DNA of 64,000 bases from Minicystis rosea (GTDB lineage: Bacteria; Myxococcota_A; Polyangia; Polyangiales; Polyangiaceae): NCBI GenBank assembly GCA_001931535.1, contig CP016211.1, positions 13,252,377 through 13,316,376 on the forward strand, written 5' to 3'. A program made the position numbers and the translations under genes. This document shows positions 42,719 to 53,236 of the stretch, piece after piece. Position 1 is the stretch's first letter; each line of letters starts with the position of its first letter. Below the pieces are notes generated by a model, which did not search any database, was not told the DNA's origin, and saw nothing but the letters and a program-made list of their open reading frames with translations.

Positions 42719-43412
42719 GCCTCGTGCCATGGCCCTTTGATCCGCCGAGCAGGTGTTCGTCGCGCGTAGGTCGGGAGAGAGGTGGATCCGTATGCGGGCG
42801 CGCGTCGCCCGCGCCGGGAGGTACGTGTCCATTCTCCTGGACACGTGTGGAAATCCGAAGACTGCCACCCAGGTCTGCTCGAACGTTGCGCCGCTTCGGG
42901 TCAGCGTTTCTCGGTCCGCCTCGAGCATGGTTGAAGGCGACTACGCTGCTCGCGCCGGGACGAGGATCAGGACGCGTGTCCACCCGATTGGATGGATTCA
43001 CCACCGCGGGGCACCCGAACGACCTGGTCGACCCGGCGCCGCAACGCGCCGTGCCTGGCTCGATGCATCATGGCTAGTGACGCATTGCGGAAGCAGGAAG
43101 CACAAAAGATCTCGCCCAAGCCCGCGCCCGCGGCCCGCCCTCCGAACCGAGGAAGAATCCACCCATCATTTCAAGCGCTTCGAGCTCGTTCATCACCGCT
43201 TGCCGGAGTGGTGATCGAGGGTGCTTTGCTGGTGGTTTATTTGCTTGACGTTTGATTGGCCATTTGCATCCGCGATGAGGCGCGCCGCGGAGAAGCCTTG
43301 TTTCCAAGTCCTTTCTGCGATTCTCCGGTGGGGCCGAGCGTGTTGCTTGACGGGAAGCGCGTCGCGCGATACCCACAGATAGTTGCTGGTCGCCAACAAG
43401 TAAAAGGATCGT
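42719..43412. other. 694-bp intergenic stretch without a supported gene
   Basis: Open frames here are short, Arg/Pro-rich and lack any recognisable motif on either strand. The stretch is slightly less GC-rich from ~43195 on. The right end contains a plausible promoter for the TetR-type gene (listed separately). Otherwise I see nothing. Confidence 0.5.
43347..43375 (+). promoter_or_regulatory. Candidate sigma-70-type promoter of the TetR gene
   Basis: TTGACG, a 17-bp spacer and TACCCA. Just downstream is GTTGCTGGTCGCCAAC, an imperfect dyad (GTTG/CAAC ends) that could be an autoregulatory operator, then AAAAGGA before ATG 43413. The -35 is good and the -10 weak; support is by spacing only. Confidence 0.35.
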
Positions 43413-44045
43413 ATGGAAGCGCGCATGGCAGCGGCGACCAGACGCAGGCAGGAGGACCGAACGGCCCTCTCCGACCGGCTCATGACCGAGGCGGCGGTGA
43501 GCCTGCTCGTAGAACAGGGCATCGCAGGGACCACGCTGGCGAGCATCGGCCAGCGAGCGGGGTATTCGCGCGGGCTCGTCACCCATCGATTCGGATCCAA
43601 GGCCGGGCTGCTCGCGCACGTGCACGACAGCGTGGCGGCGGAGTGGCTCCGGCGCGTGGGCGCGAGGGTGGGTGAGGCGACGGGGGTCGTGGCTTTGCAG
43701 CGCGTCACCGACGCTCTCTACGAGTTCATCGTGGACGAGCCCGACGAGCTTCGGGCCATGTATCTCCTGCGTTACGCGAGCATCGATCCCGGCGCGGAGT
43801 ACCGGGCCAACGTGGCCAAGGTCAACAAGGCCCACATCCGCGCGCTCAAGCGTTGGATCGAAGAGGGCAAGTCGGCGGGCAACGTGACCGCCGACGTCGA
43901 TCCCCTGCTGGCGGCGGAGCTGTTCGCCAGCGTCGTCGATGGGCTCCTGTATCGCTGGTTGGTGAACCCCGACATCCCCGTCAAGGCGCTGCACGATCTC
44001 TTGCGCCGGCACATCGAACGTTCGTTGAAGGCGGCCTCGCGCTAG
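43413..44045 (+). CDS. TetR-family transcriptional regulator
   Basis: 210 residues. The N-terminal HTH is classic TetR: LMTEAAVSLLVEQGIAGTTL, ASIGQRAGYSRGLVTHRFGS and KAGLLAHV. The remaining ~140 residues are an all-helical ligand-binding domain (DALYEFIVDEPDELRAMYLL, ELFASVVDGLLYRWLV). It precedes, in the same direction, a set of acyl-CoA dehydrogenases, a rubber-oxygenase-like gene and an acyl-CoA ligase. TetR proteins in such places often respond to acyl-CoA or terpenoid ligands, so it is the likely local regulator; this is inferred from position. Confidence 0.9.
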   Translation: MEARMAAATRRRQEDRTALSDRLMTEAAVSLLVEQGIAGTTLASIGQRAGYSRGLVTHRFGSKAGLLAHVHDSVAAEWLRRVGARVGEATGVVALQRVTDALYEFIVDEPDELRAMYLLRYASIDPGAEYRANVAKVNKAHIRALKRWIEEGKSAGNVTADVDPLLAAELFASVVDGLLYRWLVNPDIPVKALHDLLRRHIERSLKAASR

Positions 44046-44154
44046 GGGCCGCTCCTCCGGCGGCCACGCGGCCGCTCATTCTCGATCGCTTCGCTGCGAG
44101 GCCGCGCGCCTCGCGGTGACGCCGATCCTCGCCCGGGCAGAAGAGGCAATAGGC

Positions 44155-45312
<1,158 letters not shown>

Positions 45313-45426
45313 AGCTTCGTCTCTGCGACTCTCGCAGGGCCGTGAGAACGGCGCCCGCAGCCTCGCGCGGCGCCGTCATCGTGGTTTGGGCTCGTTCCAA
45401 GGAACATGAATGAGAAAAGGGGACAC

Positions 45427-47457
45427 ATGGCGACTCGAGCAAAGAACCCGTTCGTTTTGGCGGCGCTTACGGTCGTCGCGTTGATCGCAGGCGTCGGTGG
45501 AGACGCGGCAGCCACGCCGCCTCCGCTCTTGGACAAGGCGGCCATCCGCTCGCCGTGGGCGGCCGCGTGCCAGGGGAAGCCCGACAACACTCCGCTTCCC
45601 GTCGACCCGCGCACGCTGGTCGTCCCCGGCATCAACACGCCGGGAACGGCCGTGCAATTCAATGCCTTCTGGGTCGACCTCCACAACCCTCCTCCGCCCT
45701 TCGAGACGACGCTGGCGCCCAACCCGACGAACTGCGGCGAGTTCCGCGCCAGCGTGGAGCGCGGGCGGCAGAACGTGCTCACGCGGGCCTATTTCCAGCC
45801 GTTCAGCACCGCGAGCGGATACTACTACCTGTATCTCCAGTGGGGATATCTCCTCCGCCCCTCGGACTTCGACGCCCAGGTCACCAAGCGATACGGCATG
45901 ATCGAATCGCCCTGGCGCAATCCGTATCCCTATCCGTGGGAAGATCCCAACCTCACCAACGGTGGCAGCGGCCAGCTCCCCCTCGGTCTCGTGCAGGGGA
46001 AGGACTCGAACGGCCGGTGGAACGGGCTCATCTCGTCCACGTGCTCGGGCTGTCACGACTCGCGGCTCGGCACCAAGACGGAGTCCGCGTTCTCGTGGGG
46101 CCGCTCCAACGATGCCAATGACGCGGGCCTGCTCCAATCGGATCTCTTCCAGGCCAACGGGCCCACGGTGGTGCTTCAGCTCGCGCCCCTCCCGTGGAGC
46201 GTGGGGCGCGGGTCGACCGACGCGATTGGCATCGTCGATCTCCTGCCGGCGCTCTTCGACATGGATACGCTGGGCTTCGTCCCGAGCCTGCTCGAATACT
46301 TCCCCTCGCACGCGGGCGGCATGGCCAAGGCGCCCAACTGGTGGTACCGCGCCTTCAAGACGCGGCAGTTCTGGGACGGGGCGCTGACCTCGGACAACGT
46401 CCGTTCCGAGATGGCGTTCGGCATCGCCAACCTCTTCCGCGACGGGCCGGAGCGGCGCGCGCTCACGTCGGAGTTCGAAGACAACGACAACTTCTTCATC
46501 TCGCTGTCACCGCCGCAATACCCGAAGACCGTCGACGACGCGCTCGCCGAGGAAGGTGCCATTCTCTTCCACGAGCGCGATCTCTGGCAGGGCACGGCCA
46601 ACGACGACATCCCCCGGCCGGCCGGCAACGGATCCTGCGCGAGCTGCCACGGCGTGTATTCGCCGCGCTACGCGGCCGATCCGAGCTATCTCCCCGATCC
46701 TCGTTTGAAGGGCGTGGCCGGCGTGATCACGCCCATCGAGACCATCGGCACGGATCCCGAGCGCGCCGAGCTCATGGCCGACGAGAAGAAGCGGCGTGCT
46801 TGGAACACCAGCTATCTGGCCTACAACGACGAGAGCCCGGATCACCCGGGGTATTCCGATGATCTGGTGTCGAGCGCGCTCCGCCGCATCCCGCGCCGCG
46901 CCTACGATCTCGGCGAAGGGCCGGAGTTCTCTCCGGTCGGGCCCAACACCTGGATCGATCCCTTTGGTTACATGGCGCCGCCGCTCTACGGTGCTTGGGC
47001 CAACGCCCCGTATTTCCACAACGGCAGCGTCCCCGATCTCTGGGGCGTGCTCAAGCCCTCGGCCCGCCCGGCCATCTGGAAGCGCAAGTACACGGCGGCC
47101 AACATCCTCGGGACGAACGCGGGCTACGACGCGAGCTATGCTTCCTACGACTTCCAGAAGATGGGTTGGAAGTACACGGCGCTCGCCTGTCAGGATTCGC
47201 CGTTCAACGATCCGTTCCTGCCCTGCACCAACGAGATGGCGACGCCAGACATCCTCTTCGCCAACATCGCCAACGCGGTCGCCCGGTACAACTCGCTCGC
47301 GTACCAGTCGCCGCCGCCCGTCACCAACAAGCAGATCCGGTCCCGGATGATCTTCAACAGCTATCTTTACGGAATGGGCAACCAAGGTCACGAGTTCACC
47401 CAATCGCTCACGGACGACGAGCGCTGGGCCATCATCGAGTACATGAAGACGCTGTGA
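45427..47457 (+). CDS. roxA: RoxA-like dihaem c-type rubber oxygenase
   Basis: 676 residues from ATG 45427 (AAAAGGGG upstream); an ATG at 45406 would add 7 residues. A Sec signal (FVLAALTVVALIAGVGG, cut near AAA) exports it. Two haem c motifs: C206SGCH and C404ASCH, 198 residues apart, as in RoxA of Xanthomonas sp. 35Y. The MauG-like motif MAPPLYGAWANAPYFHNGSV is present. FKTRQFWDG gives F315-W316, and MAFG gives F331; their spacing equals that of F301, W302 and F317 recalled for RoxA, whose Phe317 is needed for activity. RoxA cleaves poly(cis-1,4-isoprene) to oligo-isoprenoid aldehydes outside the cell. It lies among beta-oxidation genes, which would use the products. RoxB or another MauG-like oxidase remains possible. 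Confidence 0.8.
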   Translation: MATRAKNPFVLAALTVVALIAGVGGDAAATPPPLLDKAAIRSPWAAACQGKPDNTPLPVDPRTLVVPGINTPGTAVQFNAFWVDLHNPPPPFETTLAPNPTNCGEFRASVERGRQNVLTRAYFQPFSTASGYYYLYLQWGYLLRPSDFDAQVTKRYGMIESPWRNPYPYPWEDPNLTNGGSGQLPLGLVQGKDSNGRWNGLISSTCSGCHDSRLGTKTESAFSWGRSNDANDAGLLQSDLFQANGPTVVLQLAPLPWSVGRGSTDAIGIVDLLPALFDMDTLGFVPSLLEYFPSHAGGMAKAPNWWYRAFKTRQFWDGALTSDNVRSEMAFGIANLFRDGPERRALTSEFEDNDNFFISLSPPQYPKTVDDALAEEGAILFHERDLWQGTANDDIPRPAGNGSCASCHGVYSPRYAADPSYLPDPRLKGVAGVITPIETIGTDPERAELMADEKKRRAWNTSYLAYNDESPDHPGYSDDLVSSALRRIPRRAYDLGEGPEFSPVGPNTWIDPFGYMAPPLYGAWANAPYFHNGSVPDLWGVLKPSARPAIWKRKYTAANILGTNAGYDASYASYDFQKMGWKYTALACQDSPFNDPFLPCTNEMATPDILFANIANAVARYNSLAYQSPPPVTNKQIRSRMIFNSYLYGMGNQGHEFTQSLTDDERWAIIEYMKTL

Positions 47458-47608
47458 GCCCCGAGCCGAACGTCGCGCCGTTTCGGGCCTGACGTCGGCT
47501 TCTCGGGTACGTTCGAGTCCGGGGAAGGGCACGTGTCCTTCCCCAAACAGCAAAGCTGGCTCGGGGCCACCACACCCCGAGCCACGCCCGTCGCGTTCGA
47601 GGCAGCCG

Positions 47609-48832
47609 ATGGATGGATCCTTCGCGGACACCGCGCAGCGCAGCGAATTTCGGAATCATTGCCGGACGTGGCTCCGGAACAACCTCCCACCGGAGCCGCC
47701 GTTTCGCCTGCCGCGGAGCCCGCTCGAGATCGCGACGGAGGAGCAACGTGATCATCTGTGCGCCTTTCAGCGAGCCGCGTATCGGGCGGGGCTCGTGGGG
47801 TGCGACTATCCGCTCGCGTTCGGGGGCGGCGGCCGTCGAGATTGCCAATCCATCGCCAACGAGGAGATGGCGGCGGCCGGAGCGCCCTTCCTTCCCAACG
47901 TCGTCGGCCTCGGGATGGCGGGGCCGACCATTCTTCATCATGGATCCGAAGCGCTGAAGGAGCGGCTCCTTCCACCGCTCCTCTCCGGCGACGAAATTTG
48001 GTGTCAGGGCTTCAGCGAGCCTGGCGCCGGATCCGATCTCGCCGGCGTGCAGACCTTCGCCCGGCGCGACGGCGACCGCTGGATCATCAACGGTCACAAG
48101 ACGTGGACGTCTCTCGCCCACTTCGCGACTTGGATGATCCTCCTCTGTCGCACCGATCGCGCCGACAAATACCGAGGGCTGTCCTATTTCGTGATCCCCA
48201 TTCGCGCGACCATCGGCGCGGGCGTCACGGTGCGGCCGCTCGTGAAGATGACGGGGGAGCTCGGGTTCAACGAGGTGATCCTCGAAGACCTCGTGGTGGA
48301 TGACGACCTGCGGCTCGGCGCCGTGGGCGACGGTTGGAACGTGGCCATGACCACGCTCCTTCACGAGCGCAGCGCCGGCGCGCTGGTGACGCCGGCGTCC
48401 GGCGGCGAGAGCGTCGATGATCCTTCGCTCGCCGACGGGCTCGTCGAGCTCGCGCGGCGCTCGTACCGCGCGGGAAAGCCGGTGGCGGACGATCCGGTGT
48501 TTCGCGACGAGATCATGAAGCTCCTCATTCGCCGCCGGGCGTTCGAGGAGACGATTCGCCGCGCGGCGGTGCCGGGGCTCTGCGATCATCCCATGCGGCT
48601 CCCGCTGCAGCGCAAGCTGGTCGGCTCCGAGCTGGTGCAAGACATCGCGCGTCTCGCGTGCTCCATCGAGGGAATGGCGAGCTTGCGTCAAGCCACGAGC
48701 GAAGACCAAGACGGCCCGACGTGGCCGCTCGCCTACATGCGATCGTACGGAATCACCATCGCGGCGGGATCGAGCGAAGTGCAACGCAACATCCTGGGCG
48801 AGCGCGTGCTCGGGCTGGCGAAGTCGAGATGA
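47609..48832 (+). CDS. Acyl-CoA dehydrogenase, large-type
   Basis: 407 residues. Motifs: CQGFSEPGAGSDLAGVQTFA, WIINGHKTWTSLAHFATWMI, VIPIRATIGAGVTVRPLVKM, GELGFNEVILEDLVVDDDLR, and at the end WPLAYMRSYGITIAAGSSEV with QRNILGERVLGL. This fits the FadE-type partners common in actinobacterial and myxobacterial catabolism, where two unlike ACAD subunits form one enzyme. Its stop overlaps the next start by 4 nt (ATGA), and the next gene is a shorter, divergent ACAD, so an alpha2beta2 heteromer is likely. The start ATG 47609 lacks a good ribosome site. Confidence 0.93.
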   Translation: MDGSFADTAQRSEFRNHCRTWLRNNLPPEPPFRLPRSPLEIATEEQRDHLCAFQRAAYRAGLVGCDYPLAFGGGGRRDCQSIANEEMAAAGAPFLPNVVGLGMAGPTILHHGSEALKERLLPPLLSGDEIWCQGFSEPGAGSDLAGVQTFARRDGDRWIINGHKTWTSLAHFATWMILLCRTDRADKYRGLSYFVIPIRATIGAGVTVRPLVKMTGELGFNEVILEDLVVDDDLRLGAVGDGWNVAMTTLLHERSAGALVTPASGGESVDDPSLADGLVELARRSYRAGKPVADDPVFRDEIMKLLIRRRAFEETIRRAAVPGLCDHPMRLPLQRKLVGSELVQDIARLACSIEGMASLRQATSEDQDGPTWPLAYMRSYGITIAAGSSEVQRNILGERVLGLAKSR

Positions 48833-49995
48833 GCATGAGCACGACGGAAAGCCTTTGGAATTTCGGCTTCGGCGAGGACGAGCACGCCTTGAAGCAGAGC
48901 GCGCGTCGCTTCTTCGAGACGCGCTGTCCGGTCGAGGCGCTGCACCGGCTCGTGGCGCGGAATCCCGATGCGGCGGCCGCTTGGGATCGCGCGTTGTGGA
49001 CCGAAATGGTGGCGCTCGGATATTCGGCCCTGGCCGTCCCCGAGCGGGCCGGTGGTTTGGGCATGCGCATGGTCGCAGTCGCCGGCCTGGTGGAAGAGGC
49101 GGGGCGCGCAGCGATTCCTTCTCCGCTCATCGCGACGATCCATGCAACTCACGTGCTCTCTGCGTGCCAGACGGAGGTCGCCGATGACCTGCTCCGGCGC
49201 ATCGCCGCCGGCACCGCGGTGAGCCTCGCCGTCATGGATGCGCGGGGATCGTGGGAAGCGGCGGACACCGACGTGGAGGCCCGCGGCTCGGATGAGATCG
49301 TGCTGAATGGCACGGCGTGGTTCGTTCAAGATGCGATGAAGGCCGATGTGCTCGTGGTGAAGGCGCGCTCGGCCGAGGGGATGGGCCTTTATCTCGTCGA
49401 GGTCGGCGCCGAGGGCGTGACCATCGTTCCCGACTCCATCGTCGATTTGACCCGCGATCAAGCCCGCGTGGAGCTGCGTGACGTGAAGGTCTCCAAAGTG
49501 GCGGCGGCGGCAGGGCAGGGGGAGAGGGCGTGGCGCGCAGCGGAGCCGGCCGTGCTCGTGACCGTGGCCGCCGACATGGTGGGCGCGGCCGAGTGGCAAT
49601 TGCAGACGACCGCGGAGTATGCGCGCACGCGCGTCCAGTTCGATCATCCCATCGGCTTCTTTCAAGCGGTCAAACACCCGCTCGTCGACATGATGCTGAT
49701 GATCGACGAGGCCCGCTCTCTCCTCTACGCCGCGGCTGCGACCATCGATGGTCGTTCCGATGCGGCCGAGGTCGATGCGCGCATGGCCAAGTCCGCGGCG
49801 AGCGATGCCGCATCGTATTGTTCTGGACGGTCGGTGCAGCTCCACGGCGGGATCGGGTTCACCTGGGAGTGCTTCGTGCACCTTTATTTCAAGCGGCAGA
49901 AGCACAACGAGGTCCTGTTCGGCGACGGCGCCTACCAGCGCGCCAAGCTCGCCGACATCCTGATGGGGCCGGTCGGCTCTTCTGCTCGGCCGTGA
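48829..49995 (+). CDS. Acyl-CoA dehydrogenase, partner subunit
   Basis: 388 residues from ATG 48829, overlapping the previous stop. It has the ACAD fold but weaker flavin-site motifs (IVLNGTAWFVQDAMKADVLV, VLVTVAADMVGAAEWQLQTT, AEYARTRVQFDHPIGFFQAV, KHPLVDMMLMIDEARSLLYA) and SVQLHGGIGFTWECFVHLYF. The usual catalytic-base Glu segment after LHGGIGFTWE is present. Together with the upstream gene it resembles heteromeric ACAD pairs used for bulky CoA esters such as steroid or isoprenoid side chains. Confidence 0.9.
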   Translation: MSMSTTESLWNFGFGEDEHALKQSARRFFETRCPVEALHRLVARNPDAAAAWDRALWTEMVALGYSALAVPERAGGLGMRMVAVAGLVEEAGRAAIPSPLIATIHATHVLSACQTEVADDLLRRIAAGTAVSLAVMDARGSWEAADTDVEARGSDEIVLNGTAWFVQDAMKADVLVVKARSAEGMGLYLVEVGAEGVTIVPDSIVDLTRDQARVELRDVKVSKVAAAAGQGERAWRAAEPAVLVTVAADMVGAAEWQLQTTAEYARTRVQFDHPIGFFQAVKHPLVDMMLMIDEARSLLYAAAATIDGRSDAAEVDARMAKSAASDAASYCSGRSVQLHGGIGFTWECFVHLYFKRQKHNEVLFGDGAYQRAKLADILMGPVGSSARP

Positions 49996-50017
49996 GCGCT
50001 GTATCGTGGAGGATGCC

Positions 50018-51109
50018 ATGAGGATCCGCGCCGCCGTCGCCCGGGAGAGTGGCCCTTTCGTCATCGAGACCTGCGAATTGGCCGCTCCCGCGGCGCGCGA
50101 GGTGTTGGTCGAGGTCGAGGCCTGCGGCATGTGCCATACCGATCTCTCGGCCCAAGAAGGCCTCATGGGCACGCCGCTGCCGGCCGTCTTGGGGCACGAG
50201 GGCGTCGGGCGCATTCTGGCCCTCGGCGACGACGTGAGTGACTTCGAGGTCGGCGATCGCGTGGTGATGAGCTTCGGCGCTTGTGGCCGGTGCCCTCGTT
50301 GTTTGGCGGACATGCCGGCTTATTGTCGCCACGTCGTCGATCTCAACGGGCGCGGGCGCCGCCTCGACGGGACGTCGCCCATCACGCTCGATGGCCGGGC
50401 CATCACCGGTCATTTCTTCGGACAATCGAGCTTTGCCACGCACGCGGTGGCCGCGGTGACGAACCTCGTCAAGCTGCCTCCCGACGTGCCCGCCGCGCTG
50501 ATGACGTCACTCGCTTGCGGCGTGCAAACGGGCGCCGGCGCGGTGATGAACGTCCTCGCCGCCGGACCGGAAGATGCATTGGTCATCTTCGGTTGTGGCA
50601 CCGTCGGCCTCGCCGCCGTGATGGCCGCGCGCCTCGCCGGCTGCGCGCGCATCATCGCCGTGGATCGACGCGATGCGCGTCTCGACGTGGCCCGCGATCT
50701 CGGCGCCACCCATGTCGTCAACAACGCCCGCGAGGACGTGGCCGCCGTCCTCGCGGACCTCGGCGGTGTGTCTCTCGCGTTCGACAACACCGGCGATCCG
50801 GCCGTGATCGAGATGGGTTATGGTTGCCTCCGGCCCCGGGGGCAGATGGTGCTTTGCGGCGTGAGCCCGCGTGGGGCGCGCATCCAGATCGATCCCAACA
50901 AGATGATGGCCACCGGGCGGACGCTCCGCGGCACCGTCGAGGGAGACGCGGTGCCGCGCACCTTCATCCCGCAGATGATCGCGTGGTACCGGAGCGGCCA
51001 TTTCCCCCTCGAGAAGCTCGTCACCTTCTATGATTTCGATCGCATCGAGGAGGCCGCGGCCGACATGCGATCCGGCCGCGCCATCAAGCCGGTGCTGGTG
51101 ATGCCATGA
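50018..51109 (+). CDS. Zinc-dependent alcohol dehydrogenase (MDR family)
   Basis: 363 residues from ATG 50018 with GGAGG 5 nt upstream. Catalytic zinc: CGMCHTDLSAQEG, GHEGVGRILALG (the GHE motif) and LACGVQTGAGAVMNVLAAG. Structural zinc: FGACGRCPRCLADMPAYC. NAD site: VIFGCGTVGLAAVMAARLAG followed by AVDRRDARLDVA, where the Asp favours NAD. Similar to aryl-alcohol and geraniol-type dehydrogenases that oxidise allylic or aromatic alcohols to aldehydes. It follows the ACAD pair by 22 bp and would handle alcohol/aldehyde interconversion of the cluster's substrate. Confidence 0.93.
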   Translation: MRIRAAVARESGPFVIETCELAAPAAREVLVEVEACGMCHTDLSAQEGLMGTPLPAVLGHEGVGRILALGDDVSDFEVGDRVVMSFGACGRCPRCLADMPAYCRHVVDLNGRGRRLDGTSPITLDGRAITGHFFGQSSFATHAVAAVTNLVKLPPDVPAALMTSLACGVQTGAGAVMNVLAAGPEDALVIFGCGTVGLAAVMAARLAGCARIIAVDRRDARLDVARDLGATHVVNNAREDVAAVLADLGGVSLAFDNTGDPAVIEMGYGCLRPRGQMVLCGVSPRGARIQIDPNKMMATGRTLRGTVEGDAVPRTFIPQMIAWYRSGHFPLEKLVTFYDFDRIEEAAADMRSGRAIKPVLVMP

Positions 51110-51125
51110 TGACTCCGGAGGCTCC

Positions 51126-51587
51126 GTGAACGCAGAAGCCCGTTTCCAAGCGCTCGTCGCGAGCGAGGTCGAAGTGCCGCTCGACGCGCTCCACGCTCTC
51201 TTCGATTCGCTCCCCGCCATCGAGCCCTCCTTCATGCTGGGCGCGTGGGAAGGGGGCGTGTTTCGCACCGGCCACAAGGGCGAGCGGCAGCTCGCGACCA
51301 TCGGTTGGATCGGCAAGACATTCCACGACGAGAACGACGTCGACCCCATCATCTCCCGCGGCGCGGACGGCGGGCGCGAGGTGAATCCCATCCTCGGCAA
51401 GGCGACGCTCCGCTTCGTGCGCTACCGCGGCGTCTCCACGGCCACCATGGTGTACGACCAACACCCGATCTTCGATCACTTTCGCAAGATCTCGGACGAC
51501 CTCGTGCTCGGCGTCATGGACCGGAAGGGCGACGCCTTCCCGCTGTATTTTCATCTGCGCCGCCTCGCAGGCCAAGCCGCACAATAA
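51126..51587 (+). CDS. GXWXG / DUF4334 domain protein
   Basis: 153 residues from GTG 51126. It contains the GXWXG motif (MLGAWEGGVFRTGH, about residues 38-51), the linker WIGKTFHDENDVDPIISRG, and the DUF4334 part LRFVRYRGVSTATMVYDQHP, IFDHFRKISDDLVLGVMDRK and DAFPLYFHLRRL. The family is small, soluble and of unknown biochemical role; members are often found beside alcohol dehydrogenases and acyl-CoA enzymes of hydrophobic-substrate catabolism, as here. A lipocalin-like fold, binding a hydrophobic ligand, is plausible. Confidence 0.8.
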   Translation: MNAEARFQALVASEVEVPLDALHALFDSLPAIEPSFMLGAWEGGVFRTGHKGERQLATIGWIGKTFHDENDVDPIISRGADGGREVNPILGKATLRFVRYRGVSTATMVYDQHPIFDHFRKISDDLVLGVMDRKGDAFPLYFHLRRLAGQAAQ

Positions 51588-51627
51588 GCCATCTCGTCGC
51601 GACCTCGAACCCTCGGGAGGACATTCG

Positions 51628-53181
51628 ATGAGCACCCTCACTACCGTGATTCGCAAGCATGCCGCGGCCCGCCCCGACGCGGTGGCGCTCGTCCAAGGAG
51701 ACGAGGTCGTCACGTACGGCGCGCTCCACACGCGATCGAACCGAACGGCCAACGCGCTGCGCGATGCCGGTGTCGGCCCCGGCGATCGGGTGGCCTTCCT
51801 GGACAAGAACGGGATTCCCTATTTCGAGCTCCTCTTCGGCGTGGCCAAGCTCAATGCGGTGCTCGTCGCCATCAACTTTCGCCTCACGGCGCGGGAGGTC
51901 GCGTACATCGTCAACGACGCCGAGGCCACCGTGCTCGTGCTCGGCGCCGAGTATGCCGATCTGGTGGCCAGCATCGCGCCCGATCTCAAGACGGTGCGGC
52001 GCTTCGTGGTCATCGACGGCGACCGCTTCGAGCCTTATGCGTCCTTCCGCGACGCGGGGCGCGACACCGATCCCGGCGTCGAGCCCGGCGGAGCGGACAT
52101 CGCCTTTCATCTCTATTCGTCGGGCACCACCGGCCACCCGAAGGGCGTGCTCCTGAGCCACGACAACGTGTTCTCCCTGCTCCCTGCCTCCTCGGCCCAA
52201 TGGGGTGTTGGCTCGGACTCGGTGAACCTGGTGCCGATGCCCGTGTTCCACATCGGCGGCTCCGGCTGGGCCATGGTGGGCCTCTTCAATGGTTGTAAAT
52301 CGGTGCTCATGCGCGACGCGACGCCGGCGGGGATCCTCGAGCTCATCAGCGCGCACCGCATCACCCACACCTTCCTCGTGCCCGTGCTCCTCCAGCTCAT
52401 GCAGTTGGTGCCCGGCGCGGCGGAGAAGGACTATTCGAGCTTGAAGCTCATCGTCTACGGCGCCGCGCCCATCAGCGAGCCGGTGCTCGCGGGTGCCGTG
52501 CGCCTCCTCGGTTGTGGCCTTGCGCAGGCGTACGGATTGACCGAGACCACCGGCGCCATCGTGACGTTACCGCCCGAAGATCACGTGTTGGAGGGGCCGC
52601 ATCGCCACCGGCTGCGCGCCGCCGGCAAACCGCACGACGGCGTCGAGGTGCGCATCGTGTCGCCGCAAACGGGGGAGGATCTCCCGGTCTACGTGCCCGG
52701 CGAGATCTGGACGCGATCCCGGCAAAACATGGTCGGCTACTGGAGGCGGGAAGGGGACGGCGCCTCGGCGATCACGGCGGACGGCTGGCTCAAGACCGGC
52801 GACATCGGGTACTTCGATCAAGATGGATATCTGTATCTCCACGATCGTTTGAAGGACATGATCATCACCGGTGGAGAGAACGTGTATCCCGCCGAGGTGG
52901 AGAACGTGCTCATGGCTCACGAGACGGTGGCGGACGTGGCGGTGATCGCGATCCCTTCGGAGAAATGGGGCGAGTCGCCATTGGCTTTCGTGGTGCCGGC
53001 GAAAGGGACCGAGGTCGACGAGAAGGCGCTCCTCACCTTTGCCCGCAAGCACCTCGCCGGCTTCAAGGTGCCCGTGCGCGTGGAGGTTCGCGCGGAGCTG
53101 CCGCGAACGGCGTCCGGCAAGGTGCTCAAGAAGGACTTGAGAGCACCGTATTGGGCGGGGCGATCGCGGGAGATTGGTTGA
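51628..53181 (+). CDS. Acyl-CoA synthetase (AMP-binding, long-chain/aromatic type)
   Basis: 517 residues. The adenylate-forming signature FHLYSSGTTGHPKGVLLSHD, AYGLTETTGAI (A5), WLKTGDIGYFDQDGYLYLHD (A7), DRLKDMIITGGENVYPAEVE (A8) and the catalytic Lys near the end in PRTASGKVLKKDLR (A10) are all present. It activates a carboxylic acid with ATP and CoA, the step that must precede the three acyl-CoA dehydrogenases of the cluster. GGAGG lies before ATG 51628. It is the last gene of the cluster; the catalase gene converges on it. Confidence 0.95.
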   Translation: MSTLTTVIRKHAAARPDAVALVQGDEVVTYGALHTRSNRTANALRDAGVGPGDRVAFLDKNGIPYFELLFGVAKLNAVLVAINFRLTAREVAYIVNDAEATVLVLGAEYADLVASIAPDLKTVRRFVVIDGDRFEPYASFRDAGRDTDPGVEPGGADIAFHLYSSGTTGHPKGVLLSHDNVFSLLPASSAQWGVGSDSVNLVPMPVFHIGGSGWAMVGLFNGCKSVLMRDATPAGILELISAHRITHTFLVPVLLQLMQLVPGAAEKDYSSLKLIVYGAAPISEPVLAGAVRLLGCGLAQAYGLTETTGAIVTLPPEDHVLEGPHRHRLRAAGKPHDGVEVRIVSPQTGEDLPVYVPGEIWTRSRQNMVGYWRREGDGASAITADGWLKTGDIGYFDQDGYLYLHDRLKDMIITGGENVYPAEVENVLMAHETVADVAVIAIPSEKWGESPLAFVVPAKGTEVDEKALLTFARKHLAGFKVPVRVEVRAELPRTASGKVLKKDLRAPYWAGRSREIG

Positions 53182-53236
53182 CGATCGATGCGCGCCCGCG
53201 CCCCTTCGGAGGGGGCGCGGGCGAGCCCACGATGGA

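Noticed and set aside
42719..43412. Small genes in the gap before the TetR gene
   Set aside because: Several open frames of 70-150 codons on both strands, all Arg-rich, without start-site support or recognisable sequence.
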